Origin: CAYZWU01 sp964482235
GTDB lineage: Bacteria; Planctomycetota; B15-G4; CAYZWU01
Length of the DNA: 64,000 bases
Direction of reading: 5' to 3'
NCBI GenBank assembly: GCA_964482235.1
Contig: CAYZWU010000001.1
Coordinates: 124,001 to 188,000 of the forward strand
Of this stretch, positions 33,674 through 41,838 are shown piece by piece. The notes beneath the pieces were generated by a model that saw only the letters and a list, made by a program, of their open reading frames with translations, did no database searches and was not told the DNA's origin. Each line of letters starts with the position of its first letter. Position 1 is the stretch's first letter. A program made the translations under genes and the position numbers.

Positions 33674-34105
33674 ATGGCCACGATAACCAAAAAAGAGCTG
33701 GTTAACCGGATCGCAGAGCGCACGGGACAGACCAAGGTCATCACGAAGGAGATCATCCAGCTGTTCCTGGATGAGATCATCCTTGAGCTCTCGCGTGGTA
33801 ACCGGCTGGAATTCAGGGAGTTCGGTGTTTTCGAAGTGAAGCCCCGCAAGCCGCGCCGGGCGCAGAATCCGAGGACTCTCGAGAAGGTCCATGTCCCGGC
33901 AAAGAATGTGGTGAAGTTCAAGGTCGGTCGAATCATGCGTGAGAAGGTGGCGGAGATGTCCACCGTCGTGCCGGCCGAGGACGGCGGTGCCGGTCAGGCC
34001 ATGGAGCCTCCAAAGCCTGAGCCGACCCCGGAACCGCCTGGCGACGTCGAACCGGGTGGCCCCTCCGGAACTCCCGGAACCCCGGGAGGCATGCCGGGCT
34101 TCTAG
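33674..34105 (+). CDS. HU/IHF-family DNA-binding protein with Pro/Gly-rich C-terminal tail
   Basis: 143 aa from ATG 33674 (AGGA 7 nt upstream; a GTG at 33659 is less likely). Residues 1-95 are a full HU/IHF fold: TKKELVNRIAERTG, the dimer helices, GNRLEFREFGVFEVKPR and the DNA arm RKPRRAQNPRT, then a basic C-terminal helix. RRAQNPRT is the arm type with the intercalating Pro. Residues 100-143 form an unusual acidic, Pro/Gly-rich tail (KPEPTPEPPGD ... GTPGTPGGMPGF). It binds and bends DNA; the tail may weaken binding or recruit partners. Two terminators follow. Confidence 0.92.
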   Translation: MATITKKELVNRIAERTGQTKVITKEIIQLFLDEIILELSRGNRLEFREFGVFEVKPRKPRRAQNPRTLEKVHVPAKNVVKFKVGRIMREKVAEMSTVVPAEDGGAGQAMEPPKPEPTPEPPGDVEPGGPSGTPGTPGGMPGF

Positions 34106-34130
34106 GCGCCGTCGATCGGTTCGACCCGAT

Positions 34131-34186
34131 AAACTGACGCTGCGGCAGAGAGACTTCTCGACCGCAGCGGCACGATCAGTTTTTTG
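34131..34186 (+). terminator. Terminator 1 of the HU-family gene
   Basis: Outer stem AAACTGA (34131-34137)/TCAGTTT (34177-34183) and inner stem GCTGCGG (34139-34145)/CCGCAGC (34162-34168), followed by a T-run. Confidence 0.65.
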
Positions 34187-34187
34187 A

Positions 34188-34226
34188 CCGCATCACCTGA
34201 TCTCATATCCTGGTGATGCGGTTTTT
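34188..34226 (+). terminator. Terminator 2 of the HU-family gene
   Basis: CCGCATCACC (34188-34197) and GGTGATGCGG (34212-34221) form a perfect 10-bp stem with a 14-nt loop and TTTTT directly after. Tandem with terminator 1, it isolates the HU gene from mutS2. Confidence 0.88.
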
Positions 34227-34273
34227 GTCATTCCTGGATTACACTGCCTGTTTTTCATGCAAGGGGCATCGTG

Positions 34274-36382
34274 ATGCCTGGCCCGAAGAAACAAGACGGA
34301 ATCTATGACACCCTGGAGTTCCAGGCGATCCGCGAAGCTCTGCTCGGCTACTGCTCCTCTCCCCTGGGGCGTGCCATCGCGAGGAACCTCACGCCGTCCC
34401 GGAAGCTGGGTCTCGTGGAGACGATGATCAGGCAGGTCATCGAGATGCGTGCCTATCTCGAGGAGGGCGGCCTCTTCCCCTCGCAGGGAGCCAGGGATGC
34501 CTTGTCCCTTCTCGAGAAGGCTCTCGAATTGAATCACGCACTGGATCCCGAGAACCTGCGCGTCGTCTGCGATCTGATCAGCTGTGCCGGGAGGATCAAG
34601 GAAAACCTGAGGGAGCACGAGGAGGACAAGGCCGAGCTCTGGAAGATCGTCCAGGGGATCGATGATCTCGACGAGGTGGAGAGCGAGCTGAACCGTACGG
34701 TGGACAGGGGAGGGAAGATCCTCGACTCGGCGTCGCCCCGCCTCGCCCGCATCCGGCTGCAGCTGGAGAGCCTCTCGAACGAGATCCGCAGGAAGGCGGA
34801 AGCCTACCTGAGCGACAGGACGGTCACTCCCTATCTGCAGGAGACGCATCTCAGGATCCGCGAGAACCGTTTCGTCCTGGCTGTTCGTTACGAGGCAAGG
34901 CGCCGGGTGAAGGGAATCATCCACGGCTACTCCGCATCTGGCAACACGGTGTTCATCGAGCCGGAGGCGCTTCTCGAGTCGCAGAACAGGCTCGAGGAGG
35001 CGCGGGTGCGCGAGGCGAGGGAGGTCTCGCGAATCCTCTCGGAGAAGACGCGGCTTCTCATCGACCACATGGCTCCCCTTAGAAAGCTGCAGCGCGCCGT
35101 GGCGTGGATCGACTTCACCTACGGCCGGGCGCGCTATGCCATGGAGTACGGTCTCACTGCTCCGGAGCTCGACAGGGACGGCAGGCTCGACCTGAAGGAG
35201 GCGAGGCATCCCGTTCTCCTGAAGATCGCTTTCGACCGCGCGGACGGCAGTGCGGAGGAGAGGCGCGCCCGTGCCCTGGAAGAGGTGGTGCCGCTCGACT
35301 TGAATCTGGGCCGGCGCTTCCACATTCTCGTGATCACGGGTCCGAACACGGGAGGCAAGACCGTCGCCCTGAAGACGGCGGGCCTCTGCGCTATCATGGC
35401 GGCGGCGGGCCTTCACGTTCCCGCCGCGCCGCGATCGATCGTGCCTTTCTGCTCCAGCGTGCTGGCCGACATCGGCGACGAGCAGGACATCTTCCAGAAC
35501 CTGTCCACCTTCTCCTCCCACATGAAGAGAATCCGCGAGATCGTCGACATGGCCGATTCGAGATCGCTCGTGCTCCTCGACGAGCTCGGCTCCGGGACCG
35601 ATCCCCTGGAAGGGGAAGCGCTCGGCAGGGCGATCCTGTCCTGCCTCCTGGCCAGGAAGGCGAAGGTCCTCGTCTCCACCCATCTCTCGCGTCTCAAGGA
35701 GTTCGCCTTCTCGAACGAGGGGGTGGAGAACGGCTGCATGGAGTTCGATCCCGACAGCCTGAAGCCGACGTTTCATCTCCGCATCGGCATGCCGGGTGAG
35801 TCGAACGCCATCCGGATCGCGCGGCGGCTCGGCATCCCTGCAGGGATCATCGAGGATGCCGAGGAGCAGCTCTCAGCCCATCGCGGCGAGGAGCACGACC
35901 TGATGGACGGCATCGCCCGGGCCCGGATCCAGGTGGAGCACGAGCTTGCCGAGGCCCGCAGCAGAACGCAGGAAACGGAGCGGCTCAAGGAGGAAGCGGC
36001 CAGCGACAAGGAAGAGGTCGCCGGGAAGAAAGCGATGCTCGAGGAGGAGGCCGAGCGGGAGATCGATTCGAGCCTGCGCAGCAGCCGGGAGGAGATCCAT
36101 GCCGTTCTGGCTCGACTCCGGTTCGTGCCCGAGCCGCACAAGCAGGCTCTTCGAGAGCTCGAGGAGGTGGTGGAGCGGATCGTCGAGCGGACTTCGCTTG
36201 CTGCCAAGCGGCGCGAGTTCATCAAGACGCTCCGGAAGGGGGACATGGTCTACATCCCCAGGTACCGTGAAAAATGCCGTGTCCTGCGCCTGAAGAAGAA
36301 GGAGAAGAAGCTGGAGGTGGAGTATCGCAACCTGCTGGTGGATATCCCCTTCTCCGATGTCATGTGGCCTCACTGGTTCTGA
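34274..36382 (+). CDS. mutS2: MutS2-family ATPase lacking the Smr domain
   Basis: 702 aa from ATG 34274 (GGGG 7 nt upstream). MutS2 proteins bind branched DNA or collided ribosomes. The core (GIYDTLEFQAIREALLGYCSS; RENRFVLAVRYEARRRVKGIIHGYSASGNTVFIEP), Walker A (ITGPNTGGKTVALK, near residue 355), Walker B (LVLLDELGSGTDP, near 435) and the LVSTHLSRLKEFAF segment are all typical, followed by a long coiled coil and a small KOW-like strand (RKGDMVYIPRYREKCRVLRL). The protein then ends; the Smr endonuclease domain found at the C-terminus of most MutS2 proteins, normally taking them to about 780-800 aa, is absent. I see no sign of a frameshift in the next 250 bp. Confidence 0.9.
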   Translation: MPGPKKQDGIYDTLEFQAIREALLGYCSSPLGRAIARNLTPSRKLGLVETMIRQVIEMRAYLEEGGLFPSQGARDALSLLEKALELNHALDPENLRVVCDLISCAGRIKENLREHEEDKAELWKIVQGIDDLDEVESELNRTVDRGGKILDSASPRLARIRLQLESLSNEIRRKAEAYLSDRTVTPYLQETHLRIRENRFVLAVRYEARRRVKGIIHGYSASGNTVFIEPEALLESQNRLEEARVREAREVSRILSEKTRLLIDHMAPLRKLQRAVAWIDFTYGRARYAMEYGLTAPELDRDGRLDLKEARHPVLLKIAFDRADGSAEERRARALEEVVPLDLNLGRRFHILVITGPNTGGKTVALKTAGLCAIMAAAGLHVPAAPRSIVPFCSSVLADIGDEQDIFQNLSTFSSHMKRIREIVDMADSRSLVLLDELGSGTDPLEGEALGRAILSCLLARKAKVLVSTHLSRLKEFAFSNEGVENGCMEFDPDSLKPTFHLRIGMPGESNAIRIARRLGIPAGIIEDAEEQLSAHRGEEHDLMDGIARARIQVEHELAEARSRTQETERLKEEAASDKEEVAGKKAMLEEEAEREIDSSLRSSREEIHAVLARLRFVPEPHKQALRELEEVVERIVERTSLAAKRREFIKTLRKGDMVYIPRYREKCRVLRLKKKEKKLEVEYRNLLVDIPFSDVMWPHWF

Positions 36383-36384
36383 TC

Positions 36385-36417
36385 GGGGCCGTTATACGGC
36401 GTCTGCGCCCCTTTTTT
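36385..36417 (+). terminator. Terminator of mutS2
   Basis: GGGGC (36385-36389) pairs with GCCCC (36407-36411), with a CCG/CGG inner stem, followed by TTTTTT. It starts 3 nt after the mutS2 stop. Confidence 0.7.
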
Positions 36418-36497
36418 GGCAAAAAATCGCTTTTCGGCGTGCCGATAGGAAAAAAACAGATAAATGGTTTTTTACAGGGAAATTAGAAAAACAAGAC

Positions 36498-36526
36498 TTG
36501 ACCGGGGGTTTCGACTTGTGTAAAGT
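36498..36526 (+). promoter_or_regulatory. Promoter P1 of the tRNA-tuf-secE-nusG operon
   Basis: TTGACC (36498-36503) and TAAAGT (36521-36526) are 17 nt apart. The preceding 70 bp is A/T-rich with A-tracts that could act as an UP element, as expected for a highly expressed translation operon. Confidence 0.65.
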
Positions 36527-36541
36527 CCCCGATTCTGAATC

Positions 36542-36595
36542 TTGACTTTATTTGTCGCCTTTTTACCTTGACATGCCAAACGACTTTGGTACCTT
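36542..36595 (+). promoter_or_regulatory. Tandem promoters P2 and P3 of the tRNA-tuf operon
   Basis: P2 is TTGACT (36542-36547) and TACCTT (36564-36569); P3 is TTGACA (36568-36573) and TACCTT (36590-36595). Both have 16-nt spacers and are offset by 26 bp, so the P2 -10 overlaps the P3 -35. Confidence 0.5.
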
Positions 36596-36605
36596 CAAGG
36601 GCTTT

Positions 36606-36629
36606 AATCCTCAGAGAGAAATGAGGATT
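36606..36629 (+). other. Leader hairpin just before tRNA-Thr
   Basis: AATCCTCA (36606-36613) and TGAGGATT (36622-36629) form a perfect 8-bp stem with loop GAGAGAAA, 3 nt before the mature tRNA 5' end. It may guide tRNA processing or antitermination. Confidence 0.5.
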
Positions 36630-36632
36630 GAT

Positions 36633-36707
36633 GCTAGCGTAACTCAACGGCAGAGTCCCGGTTTTGTAAACCGGAGGTTGCGGGTTCGAATCCCGCCGCT
36701 AGCTCCA
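36633..36707 (+). tRNA. tRNA-Thr (TGT)
   Basis: Acceptor GCTAGCG/CGCTAGC, anticodon loop TTTGTAA (TGT), T-arm GCGGGTTCGAATCCCGC, encoded CCA. First of four tRNAs ahead of tuf, the same order as thrU-tyrU-glyT-thrT-tufB in Escherichia coli. Confidence 0.97.
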
Positions 36708-36821
36708 GACTCGCGAAGTTGTGCATCATCGGAAGTCCGCTGTTTTCAAGGATGTAACGAAAAACTGTGTAGTTCGGTCAGGACTGCACAGGGGCTTCAG
36801 GTTAACTGACTGACCAAGGTG

Positions 36822-36907
36822 GAGAGATGCCCGAGCGGTCAATGGGGGCGGGCTGTAAACCCGTTGGCGTTTGCCTTCGGAGGTTCGAATCCTCCTCTCT
36901 CCACCAT
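36822..36907 (+). tRNA. tRNA-Tyr (GTA)
   Basis: Acceptor GGAGAGA/TCTCTCC, anticodon loop CTGTAAA (GTA), long variable arm of class II, T-arm GGAGGTTCGAATCCTCC, encoded CCA. Confidence 0.97.
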
Positions 36908-36937
36908 TTTTTTATGTTTGCTGTGGCAGGCAACGGG

Positions 36938-37010
36938 CGGGTGTAGCTCAATGGTAGAGCCCCAGCCTTCCAAGCTGGTCGTGTGGGTTCGATTCCCATC
37001 ACCCGCTCCA
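36938..37010 (+). tRNA. tRNA-Gly (TCC)
   Basis: Acceptor GCGGGTG/CACCCGC, anticodon loop CTTCCAA (TCC), T-arm TGGGTTCGATTCCCA, encoded CCA. Third of the tRNA group. Confidence 0.97.
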
Positions 37011-37065
37011 GATCGAGTGATTCCCCGGCTGCTGTAGCGTGTTCGAGCGCCGGGAAGGAAAAAAA

Positions 37066-37140
37066 GCTGCTGTGGCTCAGAGGTAGAGCACGTCCTTGGT
37101 AAGGACGAGGTCATGGGTTCGATTCCCATCAGCAGCTCCA
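37066..37140 (+). tRNA. tRNA-Thr (GGT)
   Basis: Acceptor GCTGCTG/CAGCAGC, anticodon loop TTGGTAA (GGT), T-arm TGGGTTCGATTCCCA, encoded CCA. Directly upstream of tuf. Confidence 0.97.
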
Positions 37141-37262
37141 GATTCGATACGTTCTCTGCAGCATCGGTTTTGAAGCAAGGAAGCTGGGGAGAACGACAAA
37201 TATTGAACTGCGTGTCCGAAACATGAGTTCAAGAAATGACCTCTGAACAAGGAGAATAGGAA

Positions 37263-38468
37263 ATGGCAAAAGGTCACTTCGAAAGGACAAAGCCGCACGT
37301 CAATATCGGTACCATCGGCCACGTGGACCATGGAAAGACCACACTGACTTCCATTATCACCGCACTGCTGGCCAAGAAGGGGCAGGCCGAGTTCCGGTCC
37401 TTCGATTCCATCGACAAGGCTCCGGAGGAAAGGGAGCGCGGTATCACCATCGCCACGGCGCACGTGGAGTACGAGACCGATAACCGCCACTATGCCCACG
37501 TCGACTGCCCCGGTCACGCGGACTATGTGAAGAACATGATCACCGGCGCCGCGCAGATGGACGGCACAATTCTCGTGGTTTCCGCCGCCGACGGGCCGAT
37601 GCCCCAGACCCGCGAACACATCCTCCTCGCCAGGCAGGTCGGTGTGCCCTCGATCGTGGTCTACATGAACAAGGTCGACCAGGTCGACGACCCCGAGCTG
37701 ATCGAGCTCGTGGAACTCGAGATCAGGGAGCTCCTGGACAAGTACGAGTTCCCCGGCGACGACACGCCGATCATCAAGGGTTCCGCCCTCAAGGCCACCG
37801 AGGACTATCAGGCCGAGAAGGAAGACAGCGAGTGGTACAAGAGCATCTTCGAGCTGATGGAGGCGGTGGACAGCTTCATCCCCACCCCGGAAAGGGATGT
37901 GGACAAGCCGTTCCTGATGCCCGTCGAGGACATCTTCTCCATCAAGGGCCGCGGGACCGTGGCCACGGGCAGGGTCGAGCGCGGCCAGGTCAAGATGGGC
38001 GACAACCTCGAGATCGTGGGCCTGAAGGACGAGGTCGACAAGACCGTCTGCACCGGTATCGAGATGTTCAACAAGACCCTCGACTCCGCAATCGCCGGCG
38101 ACAACGCTGGTGTTCTTCTCCGCGGCGTGAACAAGGATGCGATCGAGCGCGGCCAGGTGCTGGCCAAGCCCGGCAGCATCACGCCTCACAGGAAGTTCGA
38201 AGGTGTGGCCTACATCCTGAAGAAGGAAGAAGGCGGACGCCACACTCCGTTCTTCAACGGGTACAGGCCCCAGTTCTACTTCCGGACCACTGATGTGACC
38301 GGAAACGTGACGCTCAAGGGCGGCGCCGAGATGGTCATGCCCGGTGACAACGTGACGGTCGACGTGGAGCTCATCACTCCCATCGCCATGGACGAAGAGC
38401 TCAGGTTCGCCATCCGTGAAGGCGGCAGGACGGTCGGCTCCGGCCGGGTGACTGCCATTCACGAGTAG
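37263..38468 (+). CDS. tuf: Elongation factor Tu
   Basis: 401 aa, normal length. It delivers aminoacyl-tRNA to the ribosomal A site. G1 is GHVDHGKTTL, G3 DCPGHADY, G4 NKVD and G5 SALKA. Domain II and III sequences are standard (GRGTVATGRVERG; the C-terminal GGRTVGSGRVTAI). It is the only tuf in the window: no second copy stands between fusA and rpsJ where tufA often lies. Promoters P1-P3 precede the tRNAs, so tRNA and tuf are probably on one transcript. Confidence 0.98.
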   Translation: MAKGHFERTKPHVNIGTIGHVDHGKTTLTSIITALLAKKGQAEFRSFDSIDKAPEERERGITIATAHVEYETDNRHYAHVDCPGHADYVKNMITGAAQMDGTILVVSAADGPMPQTREHILLARQVGVPSIVVYMNKVDQVDDPELIELVELEIRELLDKYEFPGDDTPIIKGSALKATEDYQAEKEDSEWYKSIFELMEAVDSFIPTPERDVDKPFLMPVEDIFSIKGRGTVATGRVERGQVKMGDNLEIVGLKDEVDKTVCTGIEMFNKTLDSAIAGDNAGVLLRGVNKDAIERGQVLAKPGSITPHRKFEGVAYILKKEEGGRHTPFFNGYRPQFYFRTTDVTGNVTLKGGAEMVMPGDNVTVDVELITPIAMDEELRFAIREGGRTVGSGRVTAIHE

Positions 38469-38555
38469 TCGATTTCTGAACGGTCAAGGTCGCGGCTTGC
38501 CGGCCCCGAACGGGCGGGCCGCGGTAAACCCTTTTTACCGAAGAGTATACAAGAG

Positions 38556-38705
38556 ATGCGCGAGAACATCACGCTGGAATGCAAGAAGTGCGGGAACAAG
38601 AATTACCGGACCAACCGGGAGATCAAGCAGACCGCCAAGCTCGAGATCAAGAAGTACTGCAAGTTTTGTCGCAGTCATCAGGTTCATAAAGAGAAAAAGA
38701 AGTGA
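38556..38705 (+). CDS. rpmG: 50S ribosomal protein L33
   Basis: 49 aa, below the usual size cut-off of gene finders but clear: MRENITLECKKCGNKNY, NREIKQTAKLEIKKYC, KFCRSH. The two pairs CKKC and CKFC make it the zinc-binding form. It lies between tuf and tRNA-Trp, the conserved rpmG-trpT-secE arrangement. Confidence 0.95.
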   Translation: MRENITLECKKCGNKNYRTNREIKQTAKLEIKKYCKFCRSHQVHKEKKK

Positions 38706-38712
38706 TCAAGGT

Positions 38713-38789
38713 GGGTCAGTAGCTCCAACTGGTAGAGCGCCGGTCTCCAAAACCGGATGTTGGGGGTTCGAATCCCTCCTGACCTGCCA
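38713..38789 (+). tRNA. tRNA-Trp (CCA)
   Basis: Anticodon loop CTCCAAA (CCA), T-arm GGGGTTCGAATCCC, discriminator G and encoded CCA. The acceptor stem GGGTCAG/CTGACCT begins with a G1-U72 wobble instead of the usual A1-U72 of bacterial tRNA-Trp. It sits 8 bp after the rpmG stop. Confidence 0.95.
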
Positions 38790-38817
38790 TTAAAATGCAC
38801 CGAACCGCGGGGTTGAT

Positions 38818-39258
38818 ATGGCGTTCAATCTTTTCAAGTACAAGACGGATCAGGGTCGATTTGCCAGAGGGGTGGCCTTCTGGCTCCTGACGGCGCTTTC
38901 CTTCTATGGCTGCACGACACTGTACAGCTTTCTCCTGGGCTGGTCCTGGCCTTCGGCGAAACTGATCAGCGCGCCGATTCCGATCATCAATTCACCGCTG
39001 AATTCCGCGTTCATCATTTCCGTTGTGGTCTTTCTCCTCGCCGTGAAGGTGATCCTCTCCTGGTTCATCAACCGGCCCAAGATGACGGATCTCCTCATCG
39101 AGACGGAAACAGAGATGAAGAAGGTGACGTGGCCTTCATGGAACGACGCTTTCAACTCTTCGGTCGTGGTCATTGCCGGAATGATCTTTTTCATGATCCT
39201 CCTCGGCATGAGCGACTACTTGATGAACAAGTTTTTCTCGTACATCGTATTCAGGTAA
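38818..39258 (+). CDS. secE: Preprotein translocase subunit SecE
   Basis: 146 aa with three membrane helices: FWLLTALSFYGCTTLYSFLLG, AFIISVVVFLLAVKVILSW and SVVVIAGMIFFMILLGMSDY. The last, with the preceding amphipathic motif TEMKKVTWPSWND, is the essential conserved SecE core. Many phyla have only this last helix; the three-helix form resembles that of Escherichia coli. SecE clamps the SecY channel, whose gene is at the right end of the window. It is followed by nusG. Confidence 0.93.
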   Translation: MAFNLFKYKTDQGRFARGVAFWLLTALSFYGCTTLYSFLLGWSWPSAKLISAPIPIINSPLNSAFIISVVVFLLAVKVILSWFINRPKMTDLLIETETEMKKVTWPSWNDAFNSSVVVIAGMIFFMILLGMSDYLMNKFFSYIVFR

Positions 39259-39317
39259 GCCGTCTGACTGGACCCGCTTAATAACTGACGTAATAAAACA
39301 AAATCGGAATCTCTGAG

Positions 39318-39848
39318 ATGGCCAAGGAGTGGTATGTAATCCGGGTGGCTTCCAACCGCGAAGAGCGGGTGAGGGAGAACCTCCTTCTCGCGATCAAGAG
39401 GGAAGGCAAGGAAGACCTGATCGGCGAGGTTCTTGTTCCCACGGAAACCGTGACGGAGATCAAGAGGGGCAAGAAGAAGGTCGTTCACCGCAAGATCTTC
39501 GCTGGATACATCATGGTCCACATGGAGATGACCGAGGACACCTGGTTCCTCGTCCGGGAAACCCCGGGCATCGGCGATTTCGTGGGTGCCGACCGCATCC
39601 CCCAGCCGATGCAGCCGCACGAGGTGGATTCCGTCCTTTCCAGCATGAAGGAGACGGAGGAGCAGCCCCAGCTCAAGATCGAGTACAGCGTGGGCGACCG
39701 GGTCAAGATCAAGGAAGGCGCGTTCGCCAACTTCAACGGTGTCGTCGACGAGGTCAACCCCACCAAGGGGCTCGTGCGCGTCATCGTGATGATTTTCGGT
39801 CGAGAGACGCCCGTGGAACTGGAGTACTGGCAGGTAGAGTCCGTTTAG
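39318..39848 (+). CDS. nusG: Transcription termination/antitermination factor NusG
   Basis: 176 aa. The NGN domain (WYVIRVASNREERVRENL; RKIFAGYIMVHMEM; WFLVRETPGIGDFVG) binds RNA polymerase; the KOW domain (VGDRVKIKEGAFANFNGVVDEV; VIVMIFGRETPVELEYWQVE) contacts Rho or ribosomal protein S10. Standard length and position between secE and rplK. Confidence 0.97.
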   Translation: MAKEWYVIRVASNREERVRENLLLAIKREGKEDLIGEVLVPTETVTEIKRGKKKVVHRKIFAGYIMVHMEMTEDTWFLVRETPGIGDFVGADRIPQPMQPHEVDSVLSSMKETEEQPQLKIEYSVGDRVKIKEGAFANFNGVVDEVNPTKGLVRVIVMIFGRETPVELEYWQVESV

Positions 39849-39928
39849 AGCGGGCGGGCCCCGGCGGGCGCGAGGGCGGCTGGAGCCGTCCCGGGAGCCG
39901 CTGAGGCACGGCATAGGAGCAGCGAGGA

Positions 39929-40354
39929 ATGGCAAAAGAGGTCACAGCTGTAATCAAGCTACAGATAAATGCAGGGCAGGCCACACCGGCGCCTCCGGTC
40001 GGTCCCGCCCTTGGCCAGCATGGTGTGAATATCGGCCAGTTCGTCAAGGAATACAACGACAGAACCAAGGAAATGGCCGGCACCGTGATACCTGTGGAAA
40101 TCTATGTCTATGGTGACAGGACGTTCTCCTTCATCACCAAGACCCCTCCCGCAGCGGTTCTGCTCAAGAAGGCCGCCGGACTGGCAAAAGGCGCCGCCCT
40201 GACGGGACAGGAGCTCGTGGGCAAGGTGACCCATGAGCAGGTCCTGGAGATCGCCAAGACCAAGCTTCCCGATCTCAACACCGATGATCCCGAGGCCGCT
40301 GCCTGCCAGATCGCCGGCACGGCCAGGGGCATGGGTATCGAAGTCGTTGACTAG
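39929..40354 (+). CDS. rplK: 50S ribosomal protein L11
   Basis: 141 aa. KLQINAGQATPAPPVGPALGQHGVNI is the conserved N-terminal domain of L11 that binds thiopeptides; the C-terminal domain contacts 23S rRNA of the GTPase-associated centre. Preceded by an 80-bp GC-rich gap after nusG and followed by a 191-bp leader before rplA. Confidence 0.97.
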   Translation: MAKEVTAVIKLQINAGQATPAPPVGPALGQHGVNIGQFVKEYNDRTKEMAGTVIPVEIYVYGDRTFSFITKTPPAAVLLKKAAGLAKGAALTGQELVGKVTHEQVLEIAKTKLPDLNTDDPEAAACQIAGTARGMGIEVVD

Positions 40355-40467
40355 AATGCCGGCAGCAGCCCGGCCGCGCAGAGGCCGAAACCTCCGGCCG
40401 GATCGATAGACAGGAAGAGAACCGCAGACCCCGACGGCTTTCTTTCTCCGGAACAACAACCAGGGGG

Positions 40468-40487
40468 ATCCCGAAAGGGAGGATCGA
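40468..40487 (+). promoter_or_regulatory. Leader hairpin before rplA (possible L1 autoregulatory site)
   Basis: In the 191-bp gap before rplA, CCC-GAAA-GGG forms a GNRA-tetraloop hairpin extended by GAT/ATC around an AGG bulge. An asymmetric bulge in such a stem recalls mRNA sites bound by L1, but I cannot confirm it. Confidence 0.3.
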
Positions 40488-40545
40488 GACGGTTCCCAAC
40501 ACCTGACAGATCAGGGACCGCCGGTTCCAGCATAAAGGATTCGAT

Positions 40546-41229
40546 ATGGTAAAAGTGAGCAAGAGGCACAAGGGAAACCTGACCCTCGTCGAGCGATCGA
40601 AGAAATATTCGATCCCCGAAGCCCTCGCCCTCCTAAAGAAGGCGGCGGCCGTGAAGTTCGACGAGACGGTGGAGATCGTGCTGCGCCTCGGTTTGGACGT
40701 CAAGAAGTCCGACCAGATGGTGCGAGGCGCCGTCTCCCTGCCGAGAGGGCTGGGCAAGACATTGAGAGTCATCGTCTTCACGAAGGAGGAGCGCGTCCAG
40801 GAAGCGCTCGACGCAGGCGCCATCGAGGCGGGCGGACAGGAACTCGCGAAGAAGATCCAGGATGGGTTCATGGATTTTGACGTTGCCATCGCCTCGCCGG
40901 ACATGATGTCCGTCGTCGGGAAGCTCGGAAAGATCCTGGGACCCCAGGGCAAGATGCCCTCCCCCAAGTCGGGGACGGTCACGAAGGAGATCGACACGGC
41001 GGTGAAGGAGTTCTGCGCCGGCAAGATCGAGTTCCGGGCCGACTCCGGTGGAAATGTCCACGGTCCGGTGGGCAAGCGTTCGTTTTCCGACGAGGCGCTC
41101 ATCGAAAATATCCAGGCTTTCATCGACCATATCAAGTCCGTGAAACCCTCTGCGGCTCGCGGCCAGTACATCCAGGGTGCCACGCTTACCACCACCATGG
41201 GAGCCGGCATCAGGATTGACGTAACCTGA
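40546..41229 (+). CDS. rplA: 50S ribosomal protein L1
   Basis: 227 aa. SIPEALALLKKAAAVKFDETVEI, DQMVRGAVSLPRGLGKT, ASPDMMSVVGKLGKILGPQGKMPSPKSGTV and the C-terminal ATLTTTMGAGIRID are the family blocks. L1 forms the mobile stalk at the E site and often represses its own operon. It is spaced 191 bp from rplK but only 19 bp from rplJ. Confidence 0.97.
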   Translation: MVKVSKRHKGNLTLVERSKKYSIPEALALLKKAAAVKFDETVEIVLRLGLDVKKSDQMVRGAVSLPRGLGKTLRVIVFTKEERVQEALDAGAIEAGGQELAKKIQDGFMDFDVAIASPDMMSVVGKLGKILGPQGKMPSPKSGTVTKEIDTAVKEFCAGKIEFRADSGGNVHGPVGKRSFSDEALIENIQAFIDHIKSVKPSAARGQYIQGATLTTTMGAGIRIDVT

Positions 41230-41248
41230 GCCGAAGGGAGGAAGATCA

Positions 41249-41779
41249 ATGCCAAACATATTGAACAAGATGATCAAAGAGGAGCTGGCCACTCTCTTCG
41301 ACGAGGCTTCGAGCTGTGTGTTCGTCGATTTCGACGGCATCGACGTGAGCGGCGTTAGCGAGCTCAGGTCGACCCTGACGAAGAACGACATCAACATGCA
41401 GGTCGTCAAGACCTCGCTGGCCAGGCTTGTCCTTCAGGAACAGAACCGCACCGGCTACGACGATTTGTTCAACGGACAGACCGCCGTGATCTGGGGCGGA
41501 GACAGTATCGTTCAGGTATCCAAGACCATCAGCGACTTTGCCAAGAAGAACAAGAAGCTGAAGATCAAGGGCGGCTTCCTGAACAGCGAGACCATCACCG
41601 GCAAGGATGTTCAGAAGCTGACCACCGTGCCCGACACACCCGTTCTTCTGGCCGGCCTGGCTGGGCTGTTCATAGCTCCTCTCCGGGACATCTGTGGAGG
41701 AATCAACTCCCTTCTCGCCGGCATTTCGTACGCGATCGATGCAGTTCGCGAGAAGGTAGAAAAGGGCGAAGGCGCCTGA
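41249..41779 (+). CDS. rplJ: 50S ribosomal protein L10
   Basis: 176 aa. Base of the L7/L12 stalk. FVDFDGIDVSGVSELRSTL and NMQVVKTSLARLVL at the N-terminus, which differs from the usual TGLTV motif, and a C-terminal helix (GGINSLLAGISYAIDAVREKVE) that binds L12 dimers. Sequence divergence is greater than in its neighbours, but length and place are normal. Only 19 bp separate it from rplA, so no long L10 leader of the Escherichia coli type exists. Confidence 0.93.
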   Translation: MPNILNKMIKEELATLFDEASSCVFVDFDGIDVSGVSELRSTLTKNDINMQVVKTSLARLVLQEQNRTGYDDLFNGQTAVIWGGDSIVQVSKTISDFAKKNKKLKIKGGFLNSETITGKDVQKLTTVPDTPVLLAGLAGLFIAPLRDICGGINSLLAGISYAIDAVREKVEKGEGA

Positions 41780-41838
41780 GCGCCCGCCGGAAAATAAATT
41801 AAGGCAGTATAACACTGTATAAAGTGACGGAGGCAATA

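Noticed and set aside
37077..38462. 461-aa minus-strand frame opposite tuf
   Set aside because: Antisense to a certain tuf gene and running into a tRNA.
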